DNA of 64,000 bases. Origin: Saccharomyces paradoxus (Eukaryota; Ascomycota; Saccharomycetes; Saccharomycetales; Saccharomycetaceae). Shown piece by piece: positions 21,911-33,469 of the stretch. The notes beneath the pieces are model-generated. The model saw only the letters and a program-made list of their open reading frames with translations, had not been told where the DNA came from and searched no databases. A program made the position numbers and the translations under genes. Location of the stretch: assembly GCF_002079055.1 (NCBI RefSeq), contig NC_047501.1, positions 1,014,406-1,078,405 of the forward strand. Direction: 5' to 3'. Position 1 is the stretch's first letter; each line of letters starts with the position of its first letter.

Positions 21911-23995
21911 ATGCTTTTCGCTAGATTAATACTGTTATTGGCGTACTTAGCACCAGGTTCTTTAGCAAAACCGGCTTCAACTAAGAAAAGAACGCAATGG
22001 GACCAGATAGCAATTGACGCTTGTGCTAAAGAATTGGAATCGCATAAGTTTGACACGGACGTTAAAGGTCGGCACGCTTCTCTTTGTACTTATGAACCAG
22101 CACTAGGCTCTTGGTTACATTGCGCGAAAGATGTTCTCGACAGTAGAAAGAAAAATAGAAAGATATTCGAAAAAACGTTTAGTAAAATTAATCAGTATTG
22201 CCACGATTATCACAAAGATGAGGACGTCAGTAATGAGGAGTATTATCGAATTTTAGCCAATGCATCCCTTTTTATCCGGCCTCTTGATGAGGTAAAGGAA
22301 AATATACGATATCCCGTCACTCCCGATAAAGCCTCTCTAGATAGGTGGGTATGGGCCTATTTTGGGCCCTTGGATAATATAGACAAAGGAAATGTTTATG
22401 GAGTGACGATTTGCTTATACTGGATAGGAGTTCTGTTTATTGCAGCTGTATATCACTTCTTGAACTTTTCTCGACTTAAACAAACGGTGTTCAAAAACAA
22501 GGTGTCTGCTTTCTTAAGAGGCCACTATGTTCTCCCAGCACTTGTTCATAACCACGCTATGTCTGTGGGAAGATGGTTTTTCATCGGTCTAGTCCCTACC
22601 AGGTTGGAGACGCTTGTCCTATTCGGTTACGTTTTGTTGCACGGGTTCTTGCTGAGTAGTTACAATTTTGACCATAATGAGCTGCTCAGTGATCGCAGAA
22701 GCCAAGTACTTATCTTCCTTTCCGACAGGGCAGGGATCTTGGCATTCGCGCACTTTCCTTTGATAGTACTCTTTGGTGGTAAAAACAGCACAATGACTTG
22801 GCTGACAGGTATACGATATACCGCATTCATAACCTACCACAAATGGTTAGGAAGATTCATGCTAATAGATTGTGCGATCCATGCAATAGGATACACCTAC
22901 CATGCATACATAGAAAATTACTGGAAATACGTGAAATACAGTGATCTATGGACGTCCGGAAGGCATGCCATGATCATTGTTGGAGTGCTTGTGTTTTTTT
23001 CGTTCTTCTTCTTTAGACGGCATTATTACGAATTATTTGTTATTACACACATCATCCTAGCAATAGGATTTTTCCACGCATGCTGGAGACACTGCTATAA
23101 ACTTGGATGGGGTGAATGGATAATGGCGTGTGCACTGTTTTGGATCGGTGACCGTTTTCTGCGGCTAATAAAGATTGCAATTTTTGGAATGCCATGGGCT
23201 AAATTGAAGCTGTGCGGTGAGTCCATGATAGAAGTGAGAGTTTCAAAAAGCTCTAAATGGTGGAAAGCCAAGGCTGGCCAATATATCTATCTGTACTTTT
23301 TAAAACCAAAAATATTCTGGCAATCACATCCGTTCACGGTCATGGATTCTTTGGTTGAAGATGGAGAGTTGGTAGTTGTGATAACGGTCAAAAATGGGTT
23401 GACCAAAAAATTGCAAGAATACCTTTTACAGAGCGACGGGTACACGGAAATGCGAGTATTAGCAGAAGGACCGTACGGACAAAGCACGCGAACACATTTA
23501 TTTGAAAGCCTCCTATTTATTGCTGGAGGGGCGGGCGTTCCTGGACCTCTGTCGATGGCAATAAAGGCTGGTCGGCAGGTCAAAAGTAACGATGCTTATC
23601 AAACGATCAAGTTTGTGTGGAGTGTACGGAACCTTGAACTCTTGGAAGTGTATCACAAGGAGATAATGGTGCTGAAAGAGTTGAACGTAGACACAAAAAT
23701 TTGCTTTACAGGAGAGCGTAAAGATGAATCGAGTGTGGAAGAGGGTGCAGCTGCTAATATGAATACGGAAGGCAGGCTGCTGACGACATCGAAATCAGCG
23801 GAAATTATTACTGATTTTGGACGACCAAATATCGATGAAGCAATTGAAGATGCAGTAAGTGGCGCGAAATCGTTACTGGTCACCTGTTGCGGATCAGAAG
23901 GGTTTGTGGACAAGACGAGAGAGTTGACAGCAAAAAAAGTTCTTGAAAATGGTGACAAATGGATAGAATACGTAGAAGAGTTCCAAAACTGGTAG
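21911..23995 (+). CDS. FRE5: ferric reductase-like flavocytochrome
   Basis: This is a 694-residue paralogue of FRE3 with the same layout: signal peptide, lumenal/extracellular Cys-containing domain, haem-binding membrane domain (about residues 170-420, with AFAHFPLI, YHKWLGRF and ITHIILA), FAD motif HPFTVMD near 480, NADPH motif GGAGVPGP near 540 and CCGSEGF near the end. In S. cerevisiae Fre5 is iron-regulated and was found in mitochondria; its substrate is not settled. Length equals that orthologue. It is divergent from FIT3 across a promoter with Aft-type sites. The glycine of the NADPH site and all core histidines look intact. Confidence 0.93.
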   Translation: MLFARLILLLAYLAPGSLAKPASTKKRTQWDQIAIDACAKELESHKFDTDVKGRHASLCTYEPALGSWLHCAKDVLDSRKKNRKIFEKTFSKINQYCHDYHKDEDVSNEEYYRILANASLFIRPLDEVKENIRYPVTPDKASLDRWVWAYFGPLDNIDKGNVYGVTICLYWIGVLFIAAVYHFLNFSRLKQTVFKNKVSAFLRGHYVLPALVHNHAMSVGRWFFIGLVPTRLETLVLFGYVLLHGFLLSSYNFDHNELLSDRRSQVLIFLSDRAGILAFAHFPLIVLFGGKNSTMTWLTGIRYTAFITYHKWLGRFMLIDCAIHAIGYTYHAYIENYWKYVKYSDLWTSGRHAMIIVGVLVFFSFFFFRRHYYELFVITHIILAIGFFHACWRHCYKLGWGEWIMACALFWIGDRFLRLIKIAIFGMPWAKLKLCGESMIEVRVSKSSKWWKAKAGQYIYLYFLKPKIFWQSHPFTVMDSLVEDGELVVVITVKNGLTKKLQEYLLQSDGYTEMRVLAEGPYGQSTRTHLFESLLFIAGGAGVPGPLSMAIKAGRQVKSNDAYQTIKFVWSVRNLELLEVYHKEIMVLKELNVDTKICFTGERKDESSVEEGAAANMNTEGRLLTTSKSAEIITDFGRPNIDEAIEDAVSGAKSLLVTCCGSEGFVDKTRELTAKKVLENGDKWIEYVEEFQNW

Positions 23996-25370
23996 CTCTA
24001 TTACCGTGTCCTATCGATTCTCACTTGTTAAGAAGTATGTTTAACCACAATATGACTCGACTTTGCTCAAATTGGTATTCTATGCTTCTAATCCTTAAAA
24101 ATCCACATGTAACTATTAATGCGGCGAGGACGCTATATACCTCCCGCTTCTCCTTATTTAATAACTTTATAGACATTTGCTGTGTTTTCAAAATGCATAG
24201 GGTCTCTAGAGTATTTTACCACCAAAGAACAACACTTTACTGCACTATTACCATTCAAAAAAAGGATACATCGCTAGTATTCTTGGTACGAAGATTACAG
24301 TCACTGGGGTTGGGTTGACAGAAACATCAAATCAACATGGCTATTAATTTTTACTACTCACCTGATAGCAACCATGGATGGGTAATCAAAGTTGTAGGAA
24401 GAGTACTTATCGAAGAATAGTAAAAACAGTATGTGCTTCATTTCAATGCAATTGCATCTTAAGTATATAGCGTTCCTGCTGTTAATCGCGAGAATGAAAC
24501 TCATCATAACGCTTCTAAGACACGGCTGGCTACATAGGGAGATCTTCTTCACCGTGATATGAAATTGATATTTTAGTCACGATGGAAAAACAAAAGCCTT
24601 CCGTAATATCGGGGATACCCAATTGAAAACAGTCTGGCTATTCATTCACCTTTCCAAAGAACGTTCCTCGAAGCTCCAGTCTAATCTGCCATGCATCTCT
24701 GAAAACTGCCTTCGTTGTAAGACCAAAATTGCGGTTCGTTCTTGACCTATTTGGGTTTAGAAAGTACGCAAAATGCGATCTTTCATTAAAGAATTGATAC
24801 CATTTTTCCGAGGGAGCGGTATTTTTGCCAGATTCTGTCAGTTATCAGCGAAGGGTAATATATCACAAATACATAAACTGTGAAAATCAAGTGAAATAAG
24901 AACTTCTTTGTTTTATTACTGTCATTTAATGCCAGTGCAACGAAAACGTATACGGCGGCGATACGCAAATGCCTCGTAGAAATACTTAAGTAATAAAATA
25001 TTTATTTAATCAATCTTCAATTTGTAAAAGAATGGAGTTTACACTAACTGGCATCACCTGCCGTGGGTTTGAAGTTTCTATGGTAATGGTATCTCAAACA
25101 TGATATGAGGCTCTCGACGAAAATTATCCCTTCCAGTTATCGCCTATGGCGCATGTCATAAAGGCTTATAAAAGCGAGGCTCATAGGAAGAGCACTTCTT
25201 TGTTAGCAACAGTGGCTCATTATACGTTAAGCCTCTTAAACATTTTTTGAAGGTCCCGTGCATGGAAGCAGCGAAAAACAGCAGCAGCTATTTTCATTGA
25301 AGAACTATATAAAAGGTAGGAAGCAGAAAGTAAAATATAGTAGTTTAAAGAAGAAAAGAACCAATCAGCA
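23996..25370. other. intergenic region FRE5-YOR385W
   Basis: This 1.4-kb AT-rich stretch has no recognisable gene. Short frames at 23959-24318, 24358-24552 and 24786-24968 show no family features. TATA-like sequences lie shortly upstream of 25371. Confidence 0.45.
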
Positions 25371-26273
25371 ATGCGTGGCTTCAGTAGTCAAAATTTAAGT
25401 GATGATGACAATTATAAAATTGAAAAGACTCAACGGAAAACAATTCCCGAACGTCTCCATTTTAACAGAGAAAGAAATATGCCTATTGCCAGTATATTCG
25501 GGACTAGAGGATATTTCGTATTTTCAAGTGAGCAATCCTATGACAAATTTAAACAGACGAACTTTAATATCAGTGTTCTAGATGCGGAAGGTGTTGGTGT
25601 TCCTCTTTTTCATATTATCCAAAGTTATAACGTTTTAGGCAGATTCACTCGGAGCTCGCCGGATTTTTATGTCTACAAGTACATTTTACGAAGAGTGCAG
25701 GACCCGCCTTTATACTCTGAATGCAAGGTTATTTGCGAAGATAAGGTTTTTCGTTTATGCGAAGTATTGTGTTGTGAAATTTACGCCAGCCAAGGATTTT
25801 TTGAAACTAAATACGATTTCTTCTTTCCTTCTAAAACTCATCCTGTCAAGAAGCATCAAGTAATTAGACAAAGTAGCATGCGAGATCTATATTCCACCTT
25901 GGATGGTATGCGATTTCGTTGGCATGTGAAATTCTATAGCGATCATTTTCGGTTGATGTACTTAGATGAGAGCCTCAGTTTATCAAACAGTGGCCAGAAG
26001 GAAAGGCAAGAACAAAACCAAAGAAAAATGAAGGCTCCAGATTTTATAATTGGCCATTATACAAGGACTTTTTCCGACGTACTCCCCAGAGCCACATCAA
26101 AATGCTCCAACCTTATTATTGGAGAACAGTCACGACCAGACTCTCTCGGTATCACTTCTGTTCCAGAATTGACTGAGGAATTTGCTTGTCAGGGGGCTTT
26201 AATCCATTATCTGCTGCATATAGAACGAGAAAGAGACAAAAATAGAAAAAGAAACATAAACAGAATGTGGTGA
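25371..26273 (+). CDS. uncharacterised protein, orthologue of YOR385W
   Basis: This 300-residue soluble protein has no signal peptide and no membrane segment that I can see. It matches S. cerevisiae YOR385W, a protein of unknown function reported in the cytoplasm and belonging to a small fungal family with YMR316W (DIA1). Conserved-looking blocks include IASIFGTRGYFVFSS near residue 42, a Cys-rich segment around 125 and GMRFRWHVKFYSDHFRLMY around 180. The C-terminus carries a short basic tail (RERDKNRKRNINRMW) that appears longer than the S288C version I recall. The frame is clean. I assign no function. Confidence 0.85.
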   Translation: MRGFSSQNLSDDDNYKIEKTQRKTIPERLHFNRERNMPIASIFGTRGYFVFSSEQSYDKFKQTNFNISVLDAEGVGVPLFHIIQSYNVLGRFTRSSPDFYVYKYILRRVQDPPLYSECKVICEDKVFRLCEVLCCEIYASQGFFETKYDFFFPSKTHPVKKHQVIRQSSMRDLYSTLDGMRFRWHVKFYSDHFRLMYLDESLSLSNSGQKERQEQNQRKMKAPDFIIGHYTRTFSDVLPRATSKCSNLIIGEQSRPDSLGITSVPELTEEFACQGALIHYLLHIERERDKNRKRNINRMW

Positions 26274-27192
26274 AGTAAGATACAATCTGTTGGCTTATTG
26301 CCTGGGGATTCTTTTCCCACCTGTCCCATTAGAAGAATACAAACGTGACGTGTGATACCCAAAGGAATATTATGCCAATCCATAGCAGGTAACTGTGATT
26401 ATGAGGTAAAGTGAATTATGATGGCTCTTTAGGTTCAATTCAGCAGGTAGCTATCTGAAGCATTACGACTTTAGCCAAATGAAATACATACATATTAGCT
26501 AGAACTCACATCACATATTTTTTTAGTTTTTCAATACGTAATTCTTGCCCGTAATTAATCTGGGAATTTTTATATTTATTGGCAATATTGGGGTCGAGAA
26601 AATGTTGCTTTTGGTTTGAGTTTACACAGAATTTATTCCTACCATTAAAGCACAGTCAGAATTATGGTCCTTTGTATGCATTTTAACAATATTGAATTTG
26701 GCACTGGTACATACATTAATTGCTCATCATATTTATAAAATGTCATTTTTGAAGCTAATTAACGAATATTTTGTAGCAAGTCTAAACCGTGCTATTTGGT
26801 GTTGTATATTTAAACTCAACTTTTTAACAATATGAGAAATCACAACTGTTTTTCCTCGAAATTTTATTTCAAAATTCTATCCAGGAGCAGTGTTAGAGCT
26901 ACTCGAAAGCCATAAATCCTCGCCGATAGAATACTGAAAAAGCTATTGATATGAAAAACACAGTTTTATCGTGCCAGCTACAACAGCTACGTTAGTTGAC
27001 TATGTATCCTTCTTCGTAAGCATTTAAATCAATTATTTTGGGTCCGAACTGCATATCTCGCTTTTACTAGCGCCGCTTTTCTTTCTCATTTTTTGAAAAC
27101 TGTCAAGTTAAATCTTAAGGGGTAAAACATACTTACTTTGGCATTTATTTCTTTTCAATCCGTTTCAAAGAGCAGAAAAGTAGACACTGAGA
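26274..27192. other. intergenic region YOR385W-PHR1
   Basis: This 919-bp AT-rich stretch contains no gene-like frame. Its right end is the PHR1 promoter, including an AGGGG element at 27118-27122. Confidence 0.5.
27118..27122 (+). promoter_or_regulatory. AG4 (AGGGG) element upstream of PHR1
   Basis: AGGGG lies about 70 bp upstream of the PHR1 start. In S. cerevisiae the PHR1 promoter has an AG4 element bound by the damage-responsive repressors Rph1 and Gis1 and overlapping the upstream repressing sequence. The motif is short, so the call depends on location. Confidence 0.5.
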
Positions 27193-28890
27193 ATGAAAAG
27201 AACTATAGTATCTTCCTCGAATGCGTATGTTCACAAGAAATCTAAGCTAGATATAGAACATGATTTCGAACAATACCACTCGGTGAACAAAAAGTATTAT
27301 CCAAGACCAATTACTAGGACGGGTGCCAATCAATTCAACAATAAGTCTCGGGCTAAACCCATGGAAATTGTGGAAAAGCTGCAGAAGAAGCAAAAACAGT
27401 CATTTGAGGGTGTCAGCACTGTCATGCACTGGTTTAGAAATGATTTACGTTTATATGATAATGTGGGACTGTGCCAAAGTGTTGCGCTATTCCAGCAATT
27501 AAGGCAAAAAAATGCAAAAGCCAAGTTGTACGCCGTTTATGTTATCAATGAAGATGATTGGAGAGCTCACATGGATAGTGGATGGAAACTGATGTTTATT
27601 GTAGGGGCATTGAAAAGTTTGCAGCAGTCTTTAGCCGAATTACACATACCTCTTCTTCTGTGGGAATTCAATACGCCAAAAAGCAGTTTATCTAATTCGA
27701 AAGAGTTTGTAGAGTTTTTCAAGGAAAAATGTATGAATGTAAGTTCAGGAAAAGGTACGATAATTACTGCTAATATAGAATATCAAACAGACGAGCTATA
27801 CCGTGATATTAGGTTGCTAGAGGGTACAGACCAAAGACTGCAATTAAATTACTACCACGACTCTTGCATTGTTGCTCCCGGATTGATCACCACTGACAAA
27901 GGCACTAACTATTCTGTATTTACTCCATGGTACAAGAAATGGGTGCTATATGTGAATAAACACAAAAAGGGCAGTTCCGAGATTTGTCATCAGCACATAA
28001 TTGAACCATTAAAGTACAATGAAACGTTTGAACTGAAACCGTTCCAATATTCACTACCAGATGAATTTCTTCAATATATACCCAAATCTAAATGGTGCTT
28101 GCCAGACGTTTCTGAAGAAGCAGCCTTATCTAGATTGAAAGATTTCCTCGGAACGAAAAGTTTTAAGTACAACAATGAAAAAGACATGCTATCTTTGGGC
28201 GGAACCTCTGGGCTAAGTGTGTATATAACTACTGGTAGGATAAGCACAAGAGTTATAGTCAACCAGGCATTCCAATCATGTAATGGACAAATGATGTCAA
28301 AAGCACTCAAGGATAATTCGTCCACCCAAAATTTTATCAAGGAAGTTGCATGGAGAGATTTTTACAGACATTGTATGTGCAATTGGCCGTATACCTCGAT
28401 GGGAATGCCTTATCGATTAGATACATTAGACATAAAGTGGGAGAATGATCCTGTAGTATTTGAAAAGTGGTGTACTGGTAATACAGGCATTCCCATAGTG
28501 GACGCCATAATGAGAAAATTACTGTACACAGGTTATATTAATAATAGATCTAGAATGATCACAGCCTCTTTTCTTTCTAAGAATTTATTAATAGACTGGA
28601 GATGGGGTGAACGCTGGTTTATGAAACATCTGATAGATGGTGATTCATCATCAAATGTTGGTGGCTGGGGATTTTGTTCTAGTACAGGAATTGATGCCCA
28701 GCCATATTTTAGAGTTTTTAATATGGATATACAAGCAAAAAAATACGACCCAAAAATGGTATTTGTCAAAAAATGGGTTCCAGAATTGATTTGTTCTGAA
28801 AATAAGCGTCCAGAAAACTATCCAGAACCGTTAGTTGATTTAAAGCATAGTAGGGAGCGTGCTTTAAAGGTTTATAAAGATGCAATGTAA
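27193..28890 (+). CDS. PHR1: CPD DNA photolyase
   Basis: This 565-residue light-dependent repair enzyme splits cyclobutane pyrimidine dimers in DNA using FAD and an antenna chromophore. The N-terminal 70 residues are basic and carry nuclear/mitochondrial targeting. The alpha/beta antenna domain begins at VMHWFRNDLRLYDN near residue 76. The helical FAD domain contains WRDFYRHCMCNWP (about 390), GIPIVDAIMRKL (about 435), NRSRMI and the C-terminal signature DWRWGERWFMKHLIDGD followed by NVGGWGFCSSTG. Length equals the S. cerevisiae enzyme. All core tryptophans and FAD-contact residues that I can recognise are present. Confidence 0.97.
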   Translation: MKRTIVSSSNAYVHKKSKLDIEHDFEQYHSVNKKYYPRPITRTGANQFNNKSRAKPMEIVEKLQKKQKQSFEGVSTVMHWFRNDLRLYDNVGLCQSVALFQQLRQKNAKAKLYAVYVINEDDWRAHMDSGWKLMFIVGALKSLQQSLAELHIPLLLWEFNTPKSSLSNSKEFVEFFKEKCMNVSSGKGTIITANIEYQTDELYRDIRLLEGTDQRLQLNYYHDSCIVAPGLITTDKGTNYSVFTPWYKKWVLYVNKHKKGSSEICHQHIIEPLKYNETFELKPFQYSLPDEFLQYIPKSKWCLPDVSEEAALSRLKDFLGTKSFKYNNEKDMLSLGGTSGLSVYITTGRISTRVIVNQAFQSCNGQMMSKALKDNSSTQNFIKEVAWRDFYRHCMCNWPYTSMGMPYRLDTLDIKWENDPVVFEKWCTGNTGIPIVDAIMRKLLYTGYINNRSRMITASFLSKNLLIDWRWGERWFMKHLIDGDSSSNVGGWGFCSSTGIDAQPYFRVFNMDIQAKKYDPKMVFVKKWVPELICSENKRPENYPEPLVDLKHSRERALKVYKDAM

Positions 28891-30089
28891 AAATATAACG
28901 CCTCCGGATAACGAAGGTGTAGTTCAGTAGTTTTGCTACTTTACCTTGTATTCACTAAATTTTATGACGTTATTCCACTAGCAAGGCTCTTTATTATATG
29001 CATTAAAACAAAAAAACATGCGATAATCTCAGGAATTTACGAAGGTAATAAAATTTATGGTTCTTATAGCAAACATTCCTTCGAGACAACATCAATTGCT
29101 GCTGGTGATTATGTCTTATTACTATTATAAGTACTGTAGCCTCAGAATGACTACTGAAATAGGTGCTCATTTCAATCCAGACTTGGCCAATACAACCACC
29201 TAGCTGAAGATGATAAGAGAGTTTATCAATATCCCCGGTACTTTGTTCACTGTAATACCAGATTTTACAGTAAAATATCATACGATTCTTCAGGATGATA
29301 AACTATCGGATTAAACACAACAGTTGGAATATGTGATCTATGATAAATCTGGGTAAAATACGCCAAATAGATAAAAGACGACAAAAATGCAGTAAAGTTT
29401 TTTTTTGATTCGAGAAAGTTGTTTGCTAGTGACTGTTGTACCAATTAGGTGAAAGAAGATACCTTGATTAGATTCTTGTAGCAAAAGCCTCGTCATGCTG
29501 ATCAGTCGAATTTTACCAGAATATGGATGATAATTCTACTATTTCATATACTAAGTTTAGTGCTAAGTAATAGGTGTGATGGAGTAAGGACTTCACTTGT
29601 ACCTGATCTGTATGCGGCTGTGTTAGCTATTTTGAAATACAACTACGTGAAAAGAGATTTTTGGGAATGTGATTAGTTTAAGATATGTTTGGGAATATTC
29701 CCTATCGTTTACGGGATAATAAAGTGAAAGAATGTATAATGGCAGACGGGATTATCAACGGCTAAGTAGACATTATTTGTTAGTATGGGAAACAATTGAT
29801 AAATATTGAGGTAAACTCACTTATGTTTTGTTTTTATTCTTAACATGTGCATATAGACCTATAATTAAAAAAAATAAGAAATGCGATTTTATAAGGATGG
29901 CTTGGAGAAGTAATTATTAACATAAAGACTCAGTGAAAATGAAAATAAAGGATAGCATAAGAAAATAGAGTTTAAAAGCGTAATCCGGGTTTTTTCTTTA
30001 AAGTAACTATGGTATGTTAATTTATAAGGAAACAGCTTATAAGAAATATCACTTAAAATAATGTCTATAAACTATAAAGCGAAAAAAGA
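28891..30089. other. intergenic region PHR1-YOR387C (convergent)
   Basis: This 1.2-kb AT-rich stretch holds the 3' ends of two convergent genes. No coding, RNA or repeat feature is supported. Confidence 0.5.
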
Positions 30090-30710
30090 TTATACAAAAC
30101 CAGCTTCTGGTGGACAAACGGCCTTTAGTTGAATGGCAGTACAATAATCTGGCAATGTGTCGTCCTTACCAAAAATGTTAACAGTTGGAGTGCTTAAAAT
30201 AACAGAAGCAAAATTTGGGTAACATGACGCAACTTGAACACCATAATCGGTAGCATTAAACAATTGGTTAGCTAAACCGGTTATGAGAGAAGCGTTGTCA
30301 GCAGTGTCAGCCCAGGAGTTGTATTCAATTTCACCAGTAACAGTATTGGCAAAAGGAACCATAGCATCACCAATGGATTGAGGGTTACAAGTCTTTATAT
30401 TGGTGGTGAAGATAAGTGGGGAAAAGTTTTTTGTATCGTTACTGGCAATAGTGGTCAACTTTGGGAGGAATCTTGTTTCCTGGCCCAAATATCTTGCCCA
30501 AGCATCACCAGCGCTTTCGGTTAAAGCATCGGCACCAACGAAAGTAGATTGACCCAAAAATGTTCCATTTTGACCAACGACTTCCATAACGTAGGTACCA
30601 CAGTGAGGTCCATGTAGGTTAGCACAAGTCACGTTAGTCAAATCAAACCTGACGGCAGTGGCAACGGAAACAAGGACGCTGAAGAAAGTAAAAATGCTTA
30701 GGAAACTCAT
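30090..30710 (-). CDS. secreted/soluble metal-responsive protein, VEL1 family
   Basis: This 206-residue protein is the orthologue of YOR387C and a paralogue of VEL1 (YGL258W). It begins with a signal peptide (MSFLSIFTFFSVLVSVATA) and has several N-glycosylation sequons (for example NVT, NGT, NAS) and six or so cysteines, so a secreted fold is likely. In S. cerevisiae the gene is reported as strongly induced in zinc-poor medium and Aft1-responsive; biochemical function is unknown. The frame is open 12 codons further upstream, but the start at 30710 places the signal peptide first. A GGGTGTA element about 230 bp upstream is a weak Aft-like site. Confidence 0.88.
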   Translation of the reverse strand: MSFLSIFTFFSVLVSVATAVRFDLTNVTCANLHGPHCGTYVMEVVGQNGTFLGQSTFVGADALTESAGDAWARYLGQETRFLPKLTTIASNDTKNFSPLIFTTNIKTCNPQSIGDAMVPFANTVTGEIEYNSWADTADNASLITGLANQLFNATDYGVQVASCYPNFASVILSTPTVNIFGKDDTLPDYCTAIQLKAVCPPEAGFV

Positions 30711-32260
30711 GATATGCTTGTTGTTCTTGATTTCTTGTGATTGCAAAAAAAATATTGGAAGCAGTGACTCTCCATTTTAAATGAAAATTAGGGCGCTTAT
30801 ATATCAATAATATTTATTTTATGCTGAAAACCTTGATGAGCATATTTGCCTTTTTCTAGTGAATGAGAATACAGATCTGGAATATATTTCTATATTTCCA
30901 ACCTCAGCGGTTACTCGCAAAAAAATTTACTGGCCCGCAGGGTGTATAGGTAGGTAATGAAAGCGACATCGTTCTGCTTCATCGTTAAAACTTCGAGAAG
31001 CGAGAGCGCATGAAAAGTACCATTTCCATTCCAGCAATAGAAGCAACACTAATTCAAAAGCCCGTTTAGGAAAGATCCGAACATAGACAGTGGTGAATAA
31101 CCATGCAGGTGATAGATACTAAAAAAATAATTTTAACATTTTCGCAAGTGCCTGGTTTGATTATGCAACACTTTTTTTGACGTAGTCGAAAAAACTGCCA
31201 CAAGCCACTTCAGTTGTTATCACACAAGTCAACATTAAATATGGTTCTCAAAGTCAAACTACAGACACGCAGTCAAAGAGTAAATAATGGTATGAAGCTG
31301 CGGACTTTTGCCCACATAATTGAAAAGAAAGTGTGGTTATTCTTATTGGTAGGCAGATTAAGCTGAATATAATGGTCTGTTGAAGTAGGAAAAGCTCAGG
31401 GTTCATTGTGTCAAAGTGCTACCTCGATCGTAGACAATACCTCTGAGAAAAAAAGGTACCTTGCATGAAGTATGATGCACGGGTGCACTGATTAGAAAAA
31501 TTTCAGACCGTATTTAAAGACTGTCATAGCTGGGCGGCTAATTAAAAACTGTAGAAGATAAATTAATGGATGCCAGGACGCAGCAACTGGAACTTTCTGG
31601 TGGCTTTTGTTACTGTGATATTTGACTAAAAACTTAAATCCTCAAAAGGTAATGATTATATGGGATTATGAAACAGGTCTATCCAATTTAGGCTTCCTAG
31701 GCTTTCCTTCGAGATATTTTGAAGTGAAAGAGTGGTAAATTTTGGACCCTAAACCCCCGAAAAGTTTCCATTATATATCTCTTTTCTGCAGAAGAAACTT
31801 TCGGAGTTTTGAAAGGACAATGTTTAAAGCCGGCTAGGCGCTAATCATTGAGAGTAAGATCCGTCTATAAAGCAAATAATTAACTGTGATTGTGCTACTC
31901 TTTGCAATCAATGAAGTTGATTGCGGCCTATCCCTTTACCTTTAACATTATTATTAACGACAAAAAAATCCCAAAGAAAATAACGAAGGAGGATGGCCTT
32001 TTTTCTTTTCATTTTAAACCAATGCTGTGAATATCGTTTATTGCTGGACTTTGGCAGCAAATTTTGTATATAACCATCTTATCAGCAGTTCAATAAACTG
32101 ATTTTTAATAAACTGTTTTTCTATTCTTTAAAAAAAAAGGAGAGTTTTCTTGTAGAATATTTAGCTAGAGTATAAATTGGTTGTGGAAGAATATTGGAAA
32201 ATATGCTAAAACAAGAAAAATAAAAGAAGATTTTTCGTCTACCAGTATTCGTAATCACTC
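30711..32260. other. intergenic region YOR387C-FDH1
   Basis: This 1.55-kb AT-rich stretch has no frame longer than 60 codons and no recognisable RNA gene. The left part is the YOR387C promoter and the right part is FDH1 3' flank. Confidence 0.5.
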
Positions 32261-33391
32261 TTATTTCTTCTGACCATAAGCTCTGGTGGCATACAAACCA
32301 TTCTGCACAATAACATCCTGTGGACGGTAATCAAAGTTCTTGGAGAAGTAACTATTTAAGATGTTCTTCACTCCTTGAGCATACCTCTTTTGGGCATCCA
32401 GAGACGTACCACTAATATGAACAGTCATTGCGTTTCCCACGTGGTCTTTGTTGTCCATGGTCCTCCAAGGATGGTCCTTTGGTGCTGGTTGCTTATCCCA
32501 GACATCACCACCGTAGCCAGCCAATTTGCCAGACTTGACCGCCTCCGCAACATCTTCAGCGACACAAATAGCACCTCTAGCGGTATTTACCAAGTATGCA
32601 CCGTCTTTCATGTGGGAAATAAGCTCTTTATTGAATAAACCTTTTGAATCCTTGTGCAATGGACAGTTGATGGTAACAACATCCGACTGAGCAACCATAT
32701 CTTCTAATTTCTCTACTCTCTGAACAATGTCACCTTTGCCGTTGAAAAGCTTACTAGCCTCGTTCAATCTATTGATTGCTTCGGCAGGTAGTTCCTGATA
32801 GTCGTAGTACAGTAGCTTCTTAGGATTAAATGCAACCAATCTTTCCAAAACCCTATATCCAATTCTACCGGCACCCACAGTTGAGATTACCTTGTCTTCG
32901 AGATCATACTCATTCTTAGCTACACCGGCGATATCCCACTCACCATTAATTGCCTGTTGGTGGCCACCATTATAGTTTCTTATCAAAACCAAAATTGTGG
33001 CCATAACGTGCTCCGCAACAGAAACGACGTTGGAGCCAGTAACTTCGGTGACCGTAATCTTCCTTTCATTTGCAGCCTCTAAATCAACATGGTCAGAACC
33101 GACGCCAGCAGTGATGCAAAGCTTCAGGTTAGGTGCCTCAGCAATCCTGTTTCTCGAGATGTAGGCTGGGAAAAAGGGCGTAGTAATGACAATTTCTGCA
33201 TCTTTCAATTCCCTGTCCACGGTCGAATTTGGCTCAGGGTCCTTGTCAGTGGTAGTAATCAGCTCGTATCCCTGTTCTTCAATGAACTCTCTGATACCAA
33301 GTTCATTTTCAATACATCCCAATAATTTTTCTTGCTCTTCAGCATGCTTACCGCCTTCGTAAAGAACTAGCAAAATCTTTCCCTTTGACAT
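32261..33391 (-). CDS. FDH1: NAD+-dependent formate dehydrogenase
   Basis: This 376-residue cytosolic enzyme oxidises formate to CO2 with NAD+, protecting cells from formate. D-2-hydroxyacid dehydrogenase features are visible: the Rossmann motif [11 protein letters not shown] near residue 170, the catalytic Arg in [10 protein letters not shown] near 255, DVWDKQPAP near 280 and the catalytic His in [11 protein letters not shown] near 305. The gene is full length and uninterrupted. This matters because some laboratory strains carry broken copies of the duplicate FDH2. It is divergent from YOR389W across a region with an AT microsatellite. Confidence 0.97.
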   Translation of the reverse strand: MSKGKILLVLYEGGKHAEEQEKLLGCIENELGIREFIEEQGYELITTTDKDPEPNSTVDRELKDAEIVITTPFFPAYISRNRIAEAPNLKLCITAGVGSDHVDLEAANERKITVTEVTGSNVVSVAEHVMATILVLIRNYNGGHQQAINGEWDIAGVAKNEYDLEDKVISTVGAGRIGYRVLERLVAFNPKKLLYYDYQELPAEAINRLNEASKLFNGKGDIVQRVEKLEDMVAQSDVVTINCPLHKDSKGLFNKELISHMKDGAYLVNTARGAICVAEDVAEAVKSGKLAGYGGDVWDKQPAPKDHPWRTMDNKDHVGNAMTVHISGTSLDAQKRYAQGVKNILNSYFSKNFDYRPQDVIVQNGLYATRAYGQKK

Positions 33392-33434
33392 CTCAGTTTC
33401 TTTTTTTTAGTTGATATGTTGTTTTGACTACTAC

Positions 33435-33469
<35 letters not shown>

